Below, piece by piece: positions 6,427-15,156 of a stretch of DNA of 42,469 nt. This DNA is from a virus: the IMG/VR virus record IMGVR_UViG_3300048927_000593, positions 1 to 42,469 of that record; one strand, given 5' to 3'. A model generated the notes under the pieces. That model made no database searches and was not told where the DNA came from. It saw only the letters and a list, made by a program, of their open reading frames with translations. A program made the position numbers and the translations under genes. The number at the start of each line of letters is the position of its first letter. The stretch's first letter is position 1.

Positions 6427-8769
6427 ATGCAACGGCCAACATCCTCTGACTGGGCAAAGCGCTACGTTGAACTGTTCAACCTAGCCCTCGTTCCCATCGA
6501 ACCTCGTCAGAAAGCGCCCAAGGGCAATGCCTGGAATCAGCCGGGTGGCTATCTCACCGACGCCGAGCAGGCTGCGGCCTTCTGGCGTGACCATCCAAAA
6601 CACAACATGGGTGTGGTTCTGGGGCCGAGCCGTCTGTGTTCGTTGGACGTGGATGATGTGCAGTGGACGCGGCAAGTTTTGTTCGATCAGTTGGGCCTTG
6701 ATCTGGATGAGATGGCGAACGCCTTCCCGTGCGTAATTGGTAACCCTGCACGTATGAGGATTCTGTTTCGTGTTCCGGACGAAGTGGAACTCAGCCGACA
6801 CGCGTTAGCGTGGCCACGTGAAAGCGATCCTGATAGTTCGAAATTCAAAAGCGCCATCGCGATGGCGAAAGAGGCCAAGGCCTCTGGGGATCAAGCTTCT
6901 GAAGCCGCAGCGAGATCGCTGGCGGACAAGTACAAGGCATTCACGGTTTTCGAGCTCCGAGCCGGGCTTGTTCAGGACGTGCTGCCGCCCTCCATTCATC
7001 CCGGAACAGGCAAGCCTTACACCTGGAAGAACCCACCTCCGGCTGAAGGTTTTCCGGTGCTGCTTCCAGAGCTACTTAAAGCCTGGCAGAACTGGGAGCT
7101 GTTCAAGCGTGATGCCGACGCAAGTTGCCCGTGGAAGCCCGCACCTAAACCGCCTGTGCGCAAACCGAAGCAAACTGAGCCAGGAAAGCACCCTTCGGTG
7201 ATCGATGAGTTCAACCGCGCCCATGACGTTGAGGCAATGCTGGCCGATCACGGCTACACCAAACATGGTCGAAAGTGGCTCTGCCCTCATAGCAGCACAG
7301 GCTTACCCGGTATCACCGTAACTGAGGGCCGCGTGTATTCACATCACGCGTCAGACCCACTCGCCAATGGTCACCAGAACGATGCCTTCGCGGTGTATTG
7401 CTTGCTGGAGCACGACGGTGATGTATCGCGGGCAGTGAAAGCAGCCGCGAAGCTGTTAGGTCTAACCCCTACAGAAAAACCTCCGAGATCGCACAAGCGC
7501 CCGAGCGGCGCTATCGTCGAAAGTGATGACTGGAAAGCGCTTTTACGGCGTACCGAGGAGGGTGTGTTACGGTCCCAACTCGCCAATGCTTATTTGATCC
7601 TCAAGCACACACCCGAATGGCAGGGCGTCCTTGCCTACAACGAATTCGCCGACCGCATCGACAAACTCAAGCCTCCTCCTACGCCCAACGGTGAAAAAGG
7701 CCCATGGCAGGATGTCGATGCCAGCAAGACGCTGGTGTGGCTGCAGATGGTGTGGAGCCTGCACCTGCGCAGCAGTGCTGTCGCCGACGAGGCGGTGCGG
7801 ATGGTTGCCTGGGAGCATCGCTTTCACCCCGTACGCAATTGGCTCGAGTCTCTACCGCCCTGGGATGATCAGCCCCGCTTGGAGATGCTGTTGCCCACGG
7901 TATTCGGTGCCGACATCAACCCCTACACCGCGCACATCGGCCAATCCATCCCTGTGTCCTCGATTGCGCGGATCTTCATTCCGGGCTGCAAAGTCGACGA
8001 AATGGTGGTGCTGGAAGGCGGGCAAGGACAGGGAAAATCCTCCTGTATCGCTGAGCTGTTTGGCTTCGAGTGGTATCTGGAAACCAGCGAGCCACCGACC
8101 AACAAAGACTTCTACGTCACCATGCAGGGCAACTCTGTGGTCGAGATCGGCGAGATGCAGAGCTTCTCCAAGGCCGATATCAACCAAGTGAAAATGGCGA
8201 TCACCCGGCGCGATGACAAATACCGTGCGCCCTATGATCGTCATGCGCGGAGCCATCCACGGCAGTGCATTTTCATGGGTACCACCAACGCCGACGCCTA
8301 CCTCAGCGACCCAACCGGGGCGCGACGATTCCTACCGGTGTTGTGCCGCAAGGCCGACGTCGCCTATATCCGGCAATGGCGGGATCAGCTTTGGGCTGAG
8401 GCGTTGCACCTGTACTGCACCGGCTTTCAATGGTGGGACTACCCGCAGGATCTAGCCCGCGAAGAGCAGGACTCCCGCTACGTCGAAGATCCGTGGGAGG
8501 AAGCAATTATCAAATACCTGGAAGGCCACGCACCTCAACTTCATTACCCCGACGGATTGTTCGGACCGATCAATGAAGTGACGGTCATGGGCCTGCTGAA
8601 ACATGCCCTACAAATGGACCTGGCGCGGATGAACAAGCCAGAGCAGAGGCGGGTGGCGGACATCTTGCGCCGGTTGGGTTGGGTCAAGGAAAAGCAAAAA
8701 CGCGTGGCCGGAACCTTGGAGCGGGTTCGCCCCTACGTCCGGCCGCAGGCGGAGGATCGAGCGGCGTAG
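6427..8769 (+). CDS. Phage primase-helicase: prim-pol domain plus VapE-type ATPase, 780 aa
   Basis: This probably primes and unwinds DNA for phage replication. The N-terminal third resembles the bifunctional primase/polymerase domain (VPIEPRQKAPKGNAWNQPGG, later CSLDVDDV with acidic metal-binding residues, and a conserved HPGTGKPYTW). A middle region is possibly a small zinc- or DNA-binding part (KWLCPHSSTGLPG). The C-terminal part is VapE-like: Walker A GGQGQGKSS (about residue 533), IGEMQ, and MGTTNADAYLSDPTGARRF. It is translated just after cro. The iteron-like repeats immediately downstream (8772-8992) could be its binding sites. Confidence 0.9.
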   Translation: MQRPTSSDWAKRYVELFNLALVPIEPRQKAPKGNAWNQPGGYLTDAEQAAAFWRDHPKHNMGVVLGPSRLCSLDVDDVQWTRQVLFDQLGLDLDEMANAFPCVIGNPARMRILFRVPDEVELSRHALAWPRESDPDSSKFKSAIAMAKEAKASGDQASEAAARSLADKYKAFTVFELRAGLVQDVLPPSIHPGTGKPYTWKNPPPAEGFPVLLPELLKAWQNWELFKRDADASCPWKPAPKPPVRKPKQTEPGKHPSVIDEFNRAHDVEAMLADHGYTKHGRKWLCPHSSTGLPGITVTEGRVYSHHASDPLANGHQNDAFAVYCLLEHDGDVSRAVKAAAKLLGLTPTEKPPRSHKRPSGAIVESDDWKALLRRTEEGVLRSQLANAYLILKHTPEWQGVLAYNEFADRIDKLKPPPTPNGEKGPWQDVDASKTLVWLQMVWSLHLRSSAVADEAVRMVAWEHRFHPVRNWLESLPPWDDQPRLEMLLPTVFGADINPYTAHIGQSIPVSSIARIFIPGCKVDEMVVLEGGQGQGKSSCIAELFGFEWYLETSEPPTNKDFYVTMQGNSVVEIGEMQSFSKADINQVKMAITRRDDKYRAPYDRHARSHPRQCIFMGTTNADAYLSDPTGARRFLPVLCRKADVAYIRQWRDQLWAEALHLYCTGFQWWDYPQDLAREEQDSRYVEDPWEEAIIKYLEGHAPQLHYPDGLFGPINEVTVMGLLKHALQMDLARMNKPEQRRVADILRRLGWVKEKQKRVAGTLERVRPYVRPQAEDRAA

Positions 8770-8771
8770 AT

Positions 8772-8992
8772 GTCACCAGCGTCACCGGCCATGTCACCAG
8801 CGATGCTCCGAAAAAGCGTTGTAGATCAATGGTGTCACCAGTGTCACTACCGGTTCGCGCACGCGTACACCGCCTCATCGTCATCGGCTGCGTACCGTAC
8901 AAATACTTTTTATCTGGTGACAGTAGTGACACTGGTGACAGCTTTGAATTTAAAGGCGTTTTTGTGTCACCAGTACGTCACCAATGTCACCA
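8772..8992. repeat. Cluster of 11 GTCACC-type short repeats (possible origin/iterons)
   Basis: GTCACCA or one-base variants occur on the plus strand at 8772, 8781, 8793, 8834, 8843, 8966, 8977 and 8986, and in reverse (TGGTGAC/TAGTGAC) at 8915, 8924 and 8933. Spacing is mostly 9 bases (also 11-12). An AT-rich stretch (AAATACTTTTTAT, 8901-8913) precedes the reverse triplet and another (near 8945-8965) follows it. The array lies in the non-coding gap between the primase-helicase and the Q-like gene. Iteron arrays next to a primase-helicase suggest a replication origin. This is inferred. Confidence 0.6.
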
Positions 8993-9015
8993 GATCAATG
9001 AGCGAGGTGAAGACG

Positions 9016-9432
9016 ATGATTCCTGAAATCGAAACCCTGATGCGTCATTGGGGGGAACAGAACCGGCGTTGCAATGCCGAGCGCAGCCTTGGCAGTCCGT
9101 TGGGCACGCTGATGCGATTTGGTGGCCTGATGCCTCGTGGTACGCCGGGCTCCAGAGAGTTGTCCGTTGGTGCTGGTCCCGATCACATAGCGAGGGAAGT
9201 CGAAGCGGCGTTGGCCTGGTTGCAGCATCAGGGTGAGCAGGGCCAGCGGCTAGCCAAACTGGCGAGTCTGCGTTACTTGCCGGAGAGGGAGTTGTCCGTT
9301 GTTGAGCAAATGCGATTGCTAGGGTTGGAGGCAACTGCAGATAGAACCTATCGCAATTGGGTGCAGCGATTGCACGATCTAGTGTTGGCGAGATTGAATC
9401 ACAGAGCATTGAGCCGCTCTGGCGGCTGCTGA
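9016..9432 (+). CDS. Q: Q-like late antitermination protein, 138 aa
   Basis: Q-type proteins let RNA polymerase read through terminators in the late operon. The protein shows an N-terminal LMRHWGEQNRR, an MPRGTPG motif, a helical AREVEAALAWLQHQG and a C-terminal helix-turn-helix-like LSVVEQMRLLGLEATADRTY. The start ATG at 9016 has a GAGGTGA ribosome site 5 bases upstream; an open frame extends back to 8770 through the repeat cluster but has no ribosome site. It lies between replication and late genes, as expected. Confidence 0.7.
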   Translation: MIPEIETLMRHWGEQNRRCNAERSLGSPLGTLMRFGGLMPRGTPGSRELSVGAGPDHIAREVEAALAWLQHQGEQGQRLAKLASLRYLPERELSVVEQMRLLGLEATADRTYRNWVQRLHDLVLARLNHRALSRSGGC

Positions 9433-9515
9433 CTTGTCATTTCTGCTAGGGTTGCCGAACCCAGATCCTTGACTGAGCCCAATAGAGGGCTCATTGTTTT
9501 TAATTGATAGAGTTG

Positions 9516-9938
9516 TTATTTCCAGTTAAAACCAATTATCTCGAAATCCTGAGAGTTGGGGGTATCGGAGTAAGAAAGAGCTAACATCTGTCCGATTGCC
9601 AATGGTAGGGCGCGAAGCTGATTTAGTGGGTCCTCAGGGTTTTGAATGCGCTCGAAGCAGGGATGTAAAGTTGCATGCGAACCGTTTTCGAAGGTCAAGC
9701 TGAGCCGACGTGGATCATTCGCTGGTGCTGTAACGAACTTCGACGTTCGAGTTGAGTAACCGTCATAGATCTTTTCACCACCCCCGGCGAAATCAGACAA
9801 AAATTTAGGGGGTTGGTCGCTATTGCCAGTTATTGTCAGTGTAAGATTTGCCTCGGTGTCCCGCCCTCGGGTTCCTTTGAGGGATGTATAAACTTGAAAT
9901 TCCATTGCGGCTGAAGCTCCATAATGTGTTCGTGTCAT
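9516..9938 (-). CDS. Orphan protein of unknown function, up to 140 aa
   Basis: A lone leftward gene between the Q-like gene and the toxin-antitoxin pair. The protein is rich in beta-forming residues (FQVYTSLKGTRGRD, ANLTLTITGNSDQ) and ends DFEIIGFNWK; no transmembrane segment is seen. The start may be ATG 9938, which has no ribosome site, or ATG 9905, which has GGAG 11 bases upstream (129 aa). I recognise no family. Its isolation and orientation suggest an independently transcribed accessory gene. Confidence 0.6.
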   Translation of the reverse strand: MTRTHYGASAAMEFQVYTSLKGTRGRDTEANLTLTITGNSDQPPKFLSDFAGGGEKIYDGYSTRTSKFVTAPANDPRRLSLTFENGSHATLHPCFERIQNPEDPLNQLRALPLAIGQMLALSYSDTPNSQDFEIIGFNWK

Positions 9939-10167
9939 AGGTTGTATTGCAGCTGATGTGGTCTAAGTAAAACAGGTTTAGCGCTTTAGGCGCGATACCG
10001 CATTACCGTTTGTCAGCTCTCTATACCTTAACCGTGACACAACCTTCTCTCAATTCAGTACTGAGAAAATTTCTTTAATCAGTCCCTTTGCTCAATTTCC
10101 GTTGAGGAGTAAAACCTCGCTAAGTTGTTATTTTTTTGCCGGTAGCCCAGAGTCGAGAGCAACGCGC

Positions 10168-10455
10168 TCAACCCGCCAATGCGTTCAGCACATGTACTGG
10201 ATCGTTGTGAATGGCCTTAAGCAGTGCTTTTGCTGGGCCAGTAGGCTCGCGCCGTCCCTGCTCCCAATTGCGTAAGGTTCCGAGTTGCACATCAATCAGT
10301 GCGGCAAACTTGGCTTGAGTCAGACCCGTTGCTTTGCGAATCTCTTTGACCTGTAGCGCATCAACGTGGAATTCGCGCGAAGGCTGACGCTCACCCCGTA
10401 GGATTTCGTTCATTTCCTGCACGCTTCCCATCAACTCGTCAAAAAATTTGCTCAT
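10168..10455 (-). CDS. HigA/NadS-like antitoxin, HTH, 95 aa
   Basis: This would neutralise the upstream-encoded toxin and repress the operon. The protein carries a Xre-type helix-turn-helix in its second half (LQVKEIRKATGLTQAKFAAL, then LGTLRNWEQGRREPTGPA). Toxin gene first and antitoxin second, 2 bases apart, is the HigBA-type order. In a prophage, such pairs can stabilise the element or act against other phages. Family assignment is from motifs. Confidence 0.88.
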   Translation of the reverse strand: MSKFFDELMGSVQEMNEILRGERQPSREFHVDALQVKEIRKATGLTQAKFAALIDVQLGTLRNWEQGRREPTGPAKALLKAIHNDPVHVLNALAG

Positions 10456-10457
10456 GA

Positions 10458-10772
10458 TTATCTCCAGTGTTCGATTGCAGCCTTCAACGCTTTGCGTTCG
10501 TCGCTGGTCAGGTCGTGCTGTTCATTCTTCGGGTAGATCATCAACAGAATAATCTGCGACATCGAGACGAAGTGGTAGTAGATCACTCGGGCTCCACCTT
10601 GTTTGCCATGGCCCTTCGCAGCAATTCGAACTTTACGAATTCCACCGGTGCCTTCGATCACGTCACCTGCGGACGGGTTAAGCATCAATGCACGCTGAAA
10701 AACAGTGTAGGCATCGTCATCAATCAATTCCTTCACACGGCGCGTGAAGGTTGGGGTCTCAATGAAAATCAT
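10458..10772 (-). CDS. RelE/HigB-like mRNA-interferase toxin, 104 aa
   Basis: RelE-superfamily toxins cleave mRNA on the ribosome. The size and the pattern fit: FTRRVKELIDDDAYTVFQRALM, a central GTGGIRKVRIAAKGHGKQGG, a strand ARVIYYHF and a late IILLMIYPKNEQHDL with the typical Y-x-K motif. It is first in the operon with the HTH antitoxin at 10168-10455. The start at ATG 10772 gives the usual length. Confidence 0.88.
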   Translation of the reverse strand: MIFIETPTFTRRVKELIDDDAYTVFQRALMLNPSAGDVIEGTGGIRKVRIAAKGHGKQGGARVIYYHFVSMSQIILLMIYPKNEQHDLTSDERKALKAAIEHWR

Positions 10773-10889
10773 AGCTAATGTACGCCATTGGCTTAGTTTT
10801 CGGCAATGCTAATCCCGAATACGTCAGCGTGCATCCGATGAGTTGTAACCGCTTTTTAACGAGTCTCGATGTATCGGAGGACTGTCGAT

Positions 10890-11222
10890 ATGCCTTCCAG
10901 TAAAGACCCCACCGCTTGGGCCGTTGCCCTCGCATGGCTGGCTCAACATGCCCCAGTCATCTACGCCACCAGCTTGTCAGCATTGATTTCTGCGCTACGA
11001 ATCATCTACCGAGGCGGCACCCGAAAAGCCGTTCTGTTGGAGTCAATCCTCTGTGGCTGCATCACTCTGGCAATCCTCTCTGGGCTAAGCCTGCTAGGGC
11101 TCCCACAAGAGGCGGCAGCGTTCGTGGGGGGCATGGTTGGGCTACTCGGCGTCGACAAGGTGCGCAATCTGGCTGAACGCTTCGCCGGTGCCAAAATCCC
11201 CCGACGCGACGAGGATAGATGA
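10890..11222 (+). CDS. Lambda-family phage holin, 110 aa
   Basis: Holins form inner-membrane holes that time lysis. Three hydrophobic segments are visible: around AWLAQHAPVIYATSLSALIS, AVLLESILCGCITLAILSGL and AAAFVGGMVGLLGVD, followed by a charged tail (FAGAKIPRRDEDR). The start at ATG 10890 has GGAGG 9 bases upstream; an ATG at 10869 lacks one. It lies ahead of the terminase and away from the endolysin/spanin genes (31995-33049), a split layout known in Pseudomonas siphophages. The stop overlaps the HNH start as ATGA. Confidence 0.85.
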   Translation: MPSSKDPTAWAVALAWLAQHAPVIYATSLSALISALRIIYRGGTRKAVLLESILCGCITLAILSGLSLLGLPQEAAAFVGGMVGLLGVDKVRNLAERFAGAKIPRRDEDR

Positions 11223-11533
11223 ACACATCCGCCCAGCGCGGCTACGGCTACCGTTGGCAGCAGGCTCGCCTCGGCTGGTTAAGACATCACCCGCTGTGCG
11301 CCGAATGCGAGCGCCACGGCCGTATCACCCAAGCTTCAGTCGTCGACCACATCCACCCCCACCACGGTGACACGCGCCTCTTCTGGGACCACACCAACTG
11401 GCAATCCCTCTGCAAGCACTGCCACGACGCCCACAAACAACGCTTTGAAAAATCCGGCGTAGTCCTCGGCTGCACAACCGACGGCCAACCCATCGACCCC
11501 AGCCACCCATGGAACCAGGGGAGGGTGGGGTGA
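11219..11533 (+). CDS. Terminase-associated HNH endonuclease, 104 aa
   Basis: HNH proteins next to terminase genes help make the cos cut in HK97-type phages. Seen here: a zinc-binding CAEC, then VVDHIHPHHGD (the DH of the HNH motif), an Asn in HTNWQSL and the second pair CKHCHDAHKQ. It overlaps the holin stop by 4 bases and lies 117 bases before the terminase gene. The role in packaging follows from family and position. Confidence 0.92.
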   Translation: MNTSAQRGYGYRWQQARLGWLRHHPLCAECERHGRITQASVVDHIHPHHGDTRLFWDHTNWQSLCKHCHDAHKQRFEKSGVVLGCTTDGQPIDPSHPWNQGRVG

Positions 11534-11650
11534 AAGTTGCGCAGCCTCCAGCTTCAAAACCCCGCCCCCCGGTTTTTGTGCAGCGGCGGGAAAAATGAGG
11601 GGTGCCCCTTTCACGCACTAGGCGCTCCCTGGTGAAATCTGAGGTGAACA
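11534..11650 (+). other. Non-coding gap before terminase; candidate cos region
   Basis: This 117-base gap between the HNH nuclease and the terminase holds a GC-rich segment with CCCGCC (about 11565-11570) and GGCGGG (about 11585-11590) as inverted halves around a T-run. In HK97-like cos phages the cos site is usually near this point. No cut site can be defined by eye. Confidence 0.3.
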
Positions 11651-13897
11651 ATGGCCGGTAATCAAAACTCTGGACGCCCAGCCAAGCCCGCCATCGTCCA
11701 TCTGCTAAACGGCAACCCCAGCAAGCGCAACCGCGAAGAACTGCTGCGCGAACAGGCGAAACCACTGGCGCCAGTAGAAGCCCCAGCGAAACCCGATTGG
11801 CTCAGTGACGAGGCCCGCGCCGAATGGGAACGCATCGTGCCCGACCTGGAATCCCTAGGTCTGATCTCCCGCCTGGACCGCCAAGCCATGGCCCACTACT
11901 GCGAAGCTGTCGCCGAGTACCGCTTCTGGACCCTGAAGATCCGCGAGCTTAGCCAGGGCCAATCCCTACGCGGCGACGTGCAAACCTACCGTAGCGGCGC
12001 CCAGGATTTGTCGGTGTGGCGCAAGCTGCGTAACGACGCCGAACGCCGTGCCAATGAAGCAGGCGCCAAGTTCGGCCTGTCGCCCTTGGCCCGCCGTTCT
12101 CTGAAAGCACCTGCGCCCAAGGCGAGCTATTCCCCAATGAGCAAAAGCGCCTCGCGGACAGGTATTTCTGACCGCGTCAGCGCCTTTGCTCTTGAGGTTG
12201 TAGAAGGTCGTATCGTCGCCGGGCCGGATGTTCGCCACGGCTGCCAGCGTCACCTAAACGACCTGAAAAACGGCGCTCAACGAGGCCTGCGCTGGGATCA
12301 GGAAGCGGCCAACCGTGCCATCGGCTACTTCGAAGACGTCCTCTGCCTGAACGGTGGCGAGTACGAAGGTCTGCCATTTTTACTCCTGCCCTGGCAGTCC
12401 TTCATCGTCGGCAGCCTATTTGGCTGGAAAGGCTCGGACGGTTTCCGCCGCTTCCGCACCGCCTACATCGAAACCGCCAAAGGCTCCGGCAAGTCACCGC
12501 TAGCCGCTGGCATCGGTCTATACGGAATGACGTCGGACGCCGAAGCCCGCGCCGAGATCTACGCAGCCGCGACCAAAAAAGACCAGGCGATGATCCTGTT
12601 CCGCGACGCGGTCTCGATGGTCGATCAGTCAGCGTTGCTAGCTAAGCGCCTGGAAAAATCCGGTCGCGGCGAAAAGGTCTGGAATCTGGCCCACTTTGCC
12701 TCAGGCAGCTTCTTCCGCCCGATCAGCGCTGACGACGGCCAATCCGGCCCGCGCCCACACATCGCGCTGCTCGACGAGATCCACGAACACAAAACCCGTG
12801 TCGTGGTGGACATGATCCGCGCAGGCACCAAGAGCCGTCGCCAAGCGCTGATCGTGATGATCACCAACAGCGGCCACGACCGCACTTCGGTCTGCTACGA
12901 GTACCACGAGTACGGGCGAGCGATCTGCTCTGGCCAGCAACACGACGACAGTTTCTTCGCCTTCATCTGCTCCCTGGACGAAGGCGACGACCCGTTCAAA
13001 GATGAGGCCTGCTGGTATAAGTCTAACCCGAGCCTAGCGTTCGGCCGAACCGGCGATGCAAACGGCGGCCTGCCAGGCTTGAAGTACCTGCGCGAACAAG
13101 TCACCGAAGCGCGGGGTATGCCTGCCAAGGAGTCGAGCGTTCGACGGCTGAATTTCTGCCAGTGGGTGGATGCTGAAAACCCTTGGCTCTCCGCTGATGT
13201 CTGGCTGGCTTGCGAAGCCGATTTCACCCTTGAAGACATCCCCCAGAACGAGCCCTGCTATGGCGGTCTGGACCTGTCCGGCACCCGCGACCTCACTGCG
13301 CTCGCGTTGTACTTTCCGCGGTTGCGTAAGGCCCTGGTCGAGTTCTGGACCCCAAAAGACACCTTGAACGAACGTGCCCGCACCGACCGCGTGCCCTATG
13401 ACGTCTGGCTACGCGAAGGCTACTTGCACGCACCACCCGGCAGTGCAGTGGACTACGGCGCAGTTGCCACACGTCTCGGCGAACTGGCCGCACGTTTCAA
13501 CATCGTCGGCGTGGCGTTCGACGCTTACCGCATCAAGTATTTCCTGCCGGAGCTGGAGGCGCGGGGCATTGAGGTGCCGTTGTTCGCCCATGGCCAGGGC
13601 TACACCGTCGCCAAGGATTCCGGCCTCTGGATGCCGCGCTCAATCGAGCTGACGGAAACCCTGCTCACCGAGCAGCGCATCCAGATCAAAACCAACCCGG
13701 TACTACGCTGGAACGCCGCCAGTGCGGTGCTCGACGCAGATCAAAAGGACAACCGCATCTTCGCCAAACGCAAAAGCACCGGCCGCATCGATGGCGTGGT
13801 GGCGCTGGCCATGAGTATTGGCGCCTCCGAGTTGCAACTGGCGGAGGTTGGCGATCGCGACGGCTTCTTCAACAATCCGATCATGGTGGGCGTTTGA
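11651..13897 (+). CDS. Fused small and large terminase (TerS-TerL), 748 aa
   Basis: This packages DNA into the prohead. Residues 1-165 match P27-family small terminases (SGRPAKPAIVHLLNGNPSKR; PDWLSDEARAEWERIVPDL; FGLSPLARRSL). From about residue 175 (RVSAFALEVVEGRIVAG) the protein matches a full large terminase: Walker A AKGSGKSPLAA, Walker B IALLDEIHEH, and nuclease acidic residues in GLDLSGTRDLTALAL, VGVAFDAYR and GRIDGVVALA. Two usually separate genes are in one frame. An internal ATG at 12137 (MSKSASRTG), with AAGGCGAG upstream, could give a separate 586-aa TerL. The stop overlaps the portal start by 4 bases. Confidence 0.93.
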   Translation: MAGNQNSGRPAKPAIVHLLNGNPSKRNREELLREQAKPLAPVEAPAKPDWLSDEARAEWERIVPDLESLGLISRLDRQAMAHYCEAVAEYRFWTLKIRELSQGQSLRGDVQTYRSGAQDLSVWRKLRNDAERRANEAGAKFGLSPLARRSLKAPAPKASYSPMSKSASRTGISDRVSAFALEVVEGRIVAGPDVRHGCQRHLNDLKNGAQRGLRWDQEAANRAIGYFEDVLCLNGGEYEGLPFLLLPWQSFIVGSLFGWKGSDGFRRFRTAYIETAKGSGKSPLAAGIGLYGMTSDAEARAEIYAAATKKDQAMILFRDAVSMVDQSALLAKRLEKSGRGEKVWNLAHFASGSFFRPISADDGQSGPRPHIALLDEIHEHKTRVVVDMIRAGTKSRRQALIVMITNSGHDRTSVCYEYHEYGRAICSGQQHDDSFFAFICSLDEGDDPFKDEACWYKSNPSLAFGRTGDANGGLPGLKYLREQVTEARGMPAKESSVRRLNFCQWVDAENPWLSADVWLACEADFTLEDIPQNEPCYGGLDLSGTRDLTALALYFPRLRKALVEFWTPKDTLNERARTDRVPYDVWLREGYLHAPPGSAVDYGAVATRLGELAARFNIVGVAFDAYRIKYFLPELEARGIEVPLFAHGQGYTVAKDSGLWMPRSIELTETLLTEQRIQIKTNPVLRWNAASAVLDADQKDNRIFAKRKSTGRIDGVVALAMSIGASELQLAEVGDRDGFFNNPIMVGV

Positions 13898-15144
13898 CCG
13901 TGAAACTCTGGAAACCCGGACGAGTGCGTGCCGCCTTGCAACACTGGCTCCGCGTGCCCATCGGCCTGCCCGACAAGGCCTTCTGGCAGGAATGGTTCGG
14001 CACCTCCAGCAGCGGTAAAGCCGTATCGGTCGATTCCGCAATGCGCCTGTCGACGGTCTGGGCCTGCGTGCGGTTGCTCTCGGAATCCGTTTCCACCTTG
14101 CCACTGAAGCTCTACCGGCGACTGCCCGATGGTTCTCGTGAACCCGCCACCGACCATCCGCTGTACCGCGTACTGTGCCGCTCACCAAATCTTGAAATGA
14201 CCCCGCAGCGCTTCATGCTGATGGTGGTCGCCAGCCTCTGCCTGCGTGGCAACGCCTTTATCGAGAAGAAAGTCATCGGTCTGCGATTGGTGGCGCTGGT
14301 GCCTTTGTTGCCGCAATGCATGACGGTCAAGCGCCTGGACAACGGTCGCTTGCAGTACCTCTACAACGAAGCAACAGGGCAGCGCGAGATCTCGGAAAAG
14401 CACCTGGTACACATCCGTGGCTTCGGACTGGACGGCATCTGCGGCATGTTGCCGATCACCACTGGCCGCGACATCTTCGGCGCCTCAATGTCGGCGGAGG
14501 AGGCCGCAGCCAAGGTCTTCGCCAACGGCCTGCAAGCCTCGGGTTTCCTCACCGTTGAAGGCGGCGCTGCACAAGGCGCAGGCACCCTGACCAAAGAACA
14601 ACGCGAACTCCTGCGCAAGAGCCTGGAGGAATTCAGCAGCTCGAAAAACGCCGGTAAAACCATGGTGCTGGAAGCGGGCCTGAAGTACCAAGGCATCACC
14701 ATGAACCCCGAAGCCGCGCAGATGCTGGAGACCCGCGCCTTCAATGTCGAAGAGATCTGCCGCTGGTTTCGTGTGCCGCCGTTCATGGTCGGGCACATGA
14801 CCAAGCAGAGCAGTTGGGCCGCGAGTGTCGAAGCACAAAACCTGCATTTCCTCACCAACAGCCTGCGTCCGTTGTTGGTGAATATCGAACAGGAAATCAA
14901 TCGCTGCCTGATCGACGAGAACGACGCAGAAGGGATCTTCGTCGAGTTCGCCGTAGAAGGTCTGCTGCGTGCTGACAGCGCCGGTCGCGCCAGTTTCTAT
15001 ATCAGTGGTCTGACTCACGGCTGGATCAACCGCAACGAAGTCCGCCGTTTTGAAAACCTACCGCCAATCCCTGGCGGTGAGATCTTCACGGTCCAGGCCG
15101 CGATGGTTTCCCTTGAGCAACTTGATAAACAAAACGCCGCGTAA
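13894..15144 (+). CDS. HK97-family portal protein, 416 aa
   Basis: The portal forms the dodecameric DNA channel at the capsid vertex and is the terminase docking site. Family features: AMRLSTVWACVRLLSESVSTLP near residue 50, the LYRVLCRSPNLEMTPQRFM region, and a C-terminal half with RWFRVPPFMVGH and NQEIN-like IEQEINRCL. Start is TTG 13894, coupled to the terminase stop (TTGA), or GTG 13900. Length is normal for the family. The protease gene follows after 12 bases. Confidence 0.95.
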   Translation: MTVKLWKPGRVRAALQHWLRVPIGLPDKAFWQEWFGTSSSGKAVSVDSAMRLSTVWACVRLLSESVSTLPLKLYRRLPDGSREPATDHPLYRVLCRSPNLEMTPQRFMLMVVASLCLRGNAFIEKKVIGLRLVALVPLLPQCMTVKRLDNGRLQYLYNEATGQREISEKHLVHIRGFGLDGICGMLPITTGRDIFGASMSAEEAAAKVFANGLQASGFLTVEGGAAQGAGTLTKEQRELLRKSLEEFSSSKNAGKTMVLEAGLKYQGITMNPEAAQMLETRAFNVEEICRWFRVPPFMVGHMTKQSSWAASVEAQNLHFLTNSLRPLLVNIEQEINRCLIDENDAEGIFVEFAVEGLLRADSAGRASFYISGLTHGWINRNEVRRFENLPPIPGGEIFTVQAAMVSLEQLDKQNAA

Positions 15145-15156
15145 CACGGAGCACCC

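Noticed and set aside
8770-9015. 82-residue extension of the Q-like gene, and a CRISPR reading of the repeats
   Set aside because: Upstream residues come from the GTCACC repeats and the good ribosome site is at 9016; repeats are 7 bases with no unique spacers of CRISPR length and in both orientations.
11325-11765. 146-aa frame on the minus strand
   Set aside because: Shadow of the HNH and terminase genes in GC-rich DNA.
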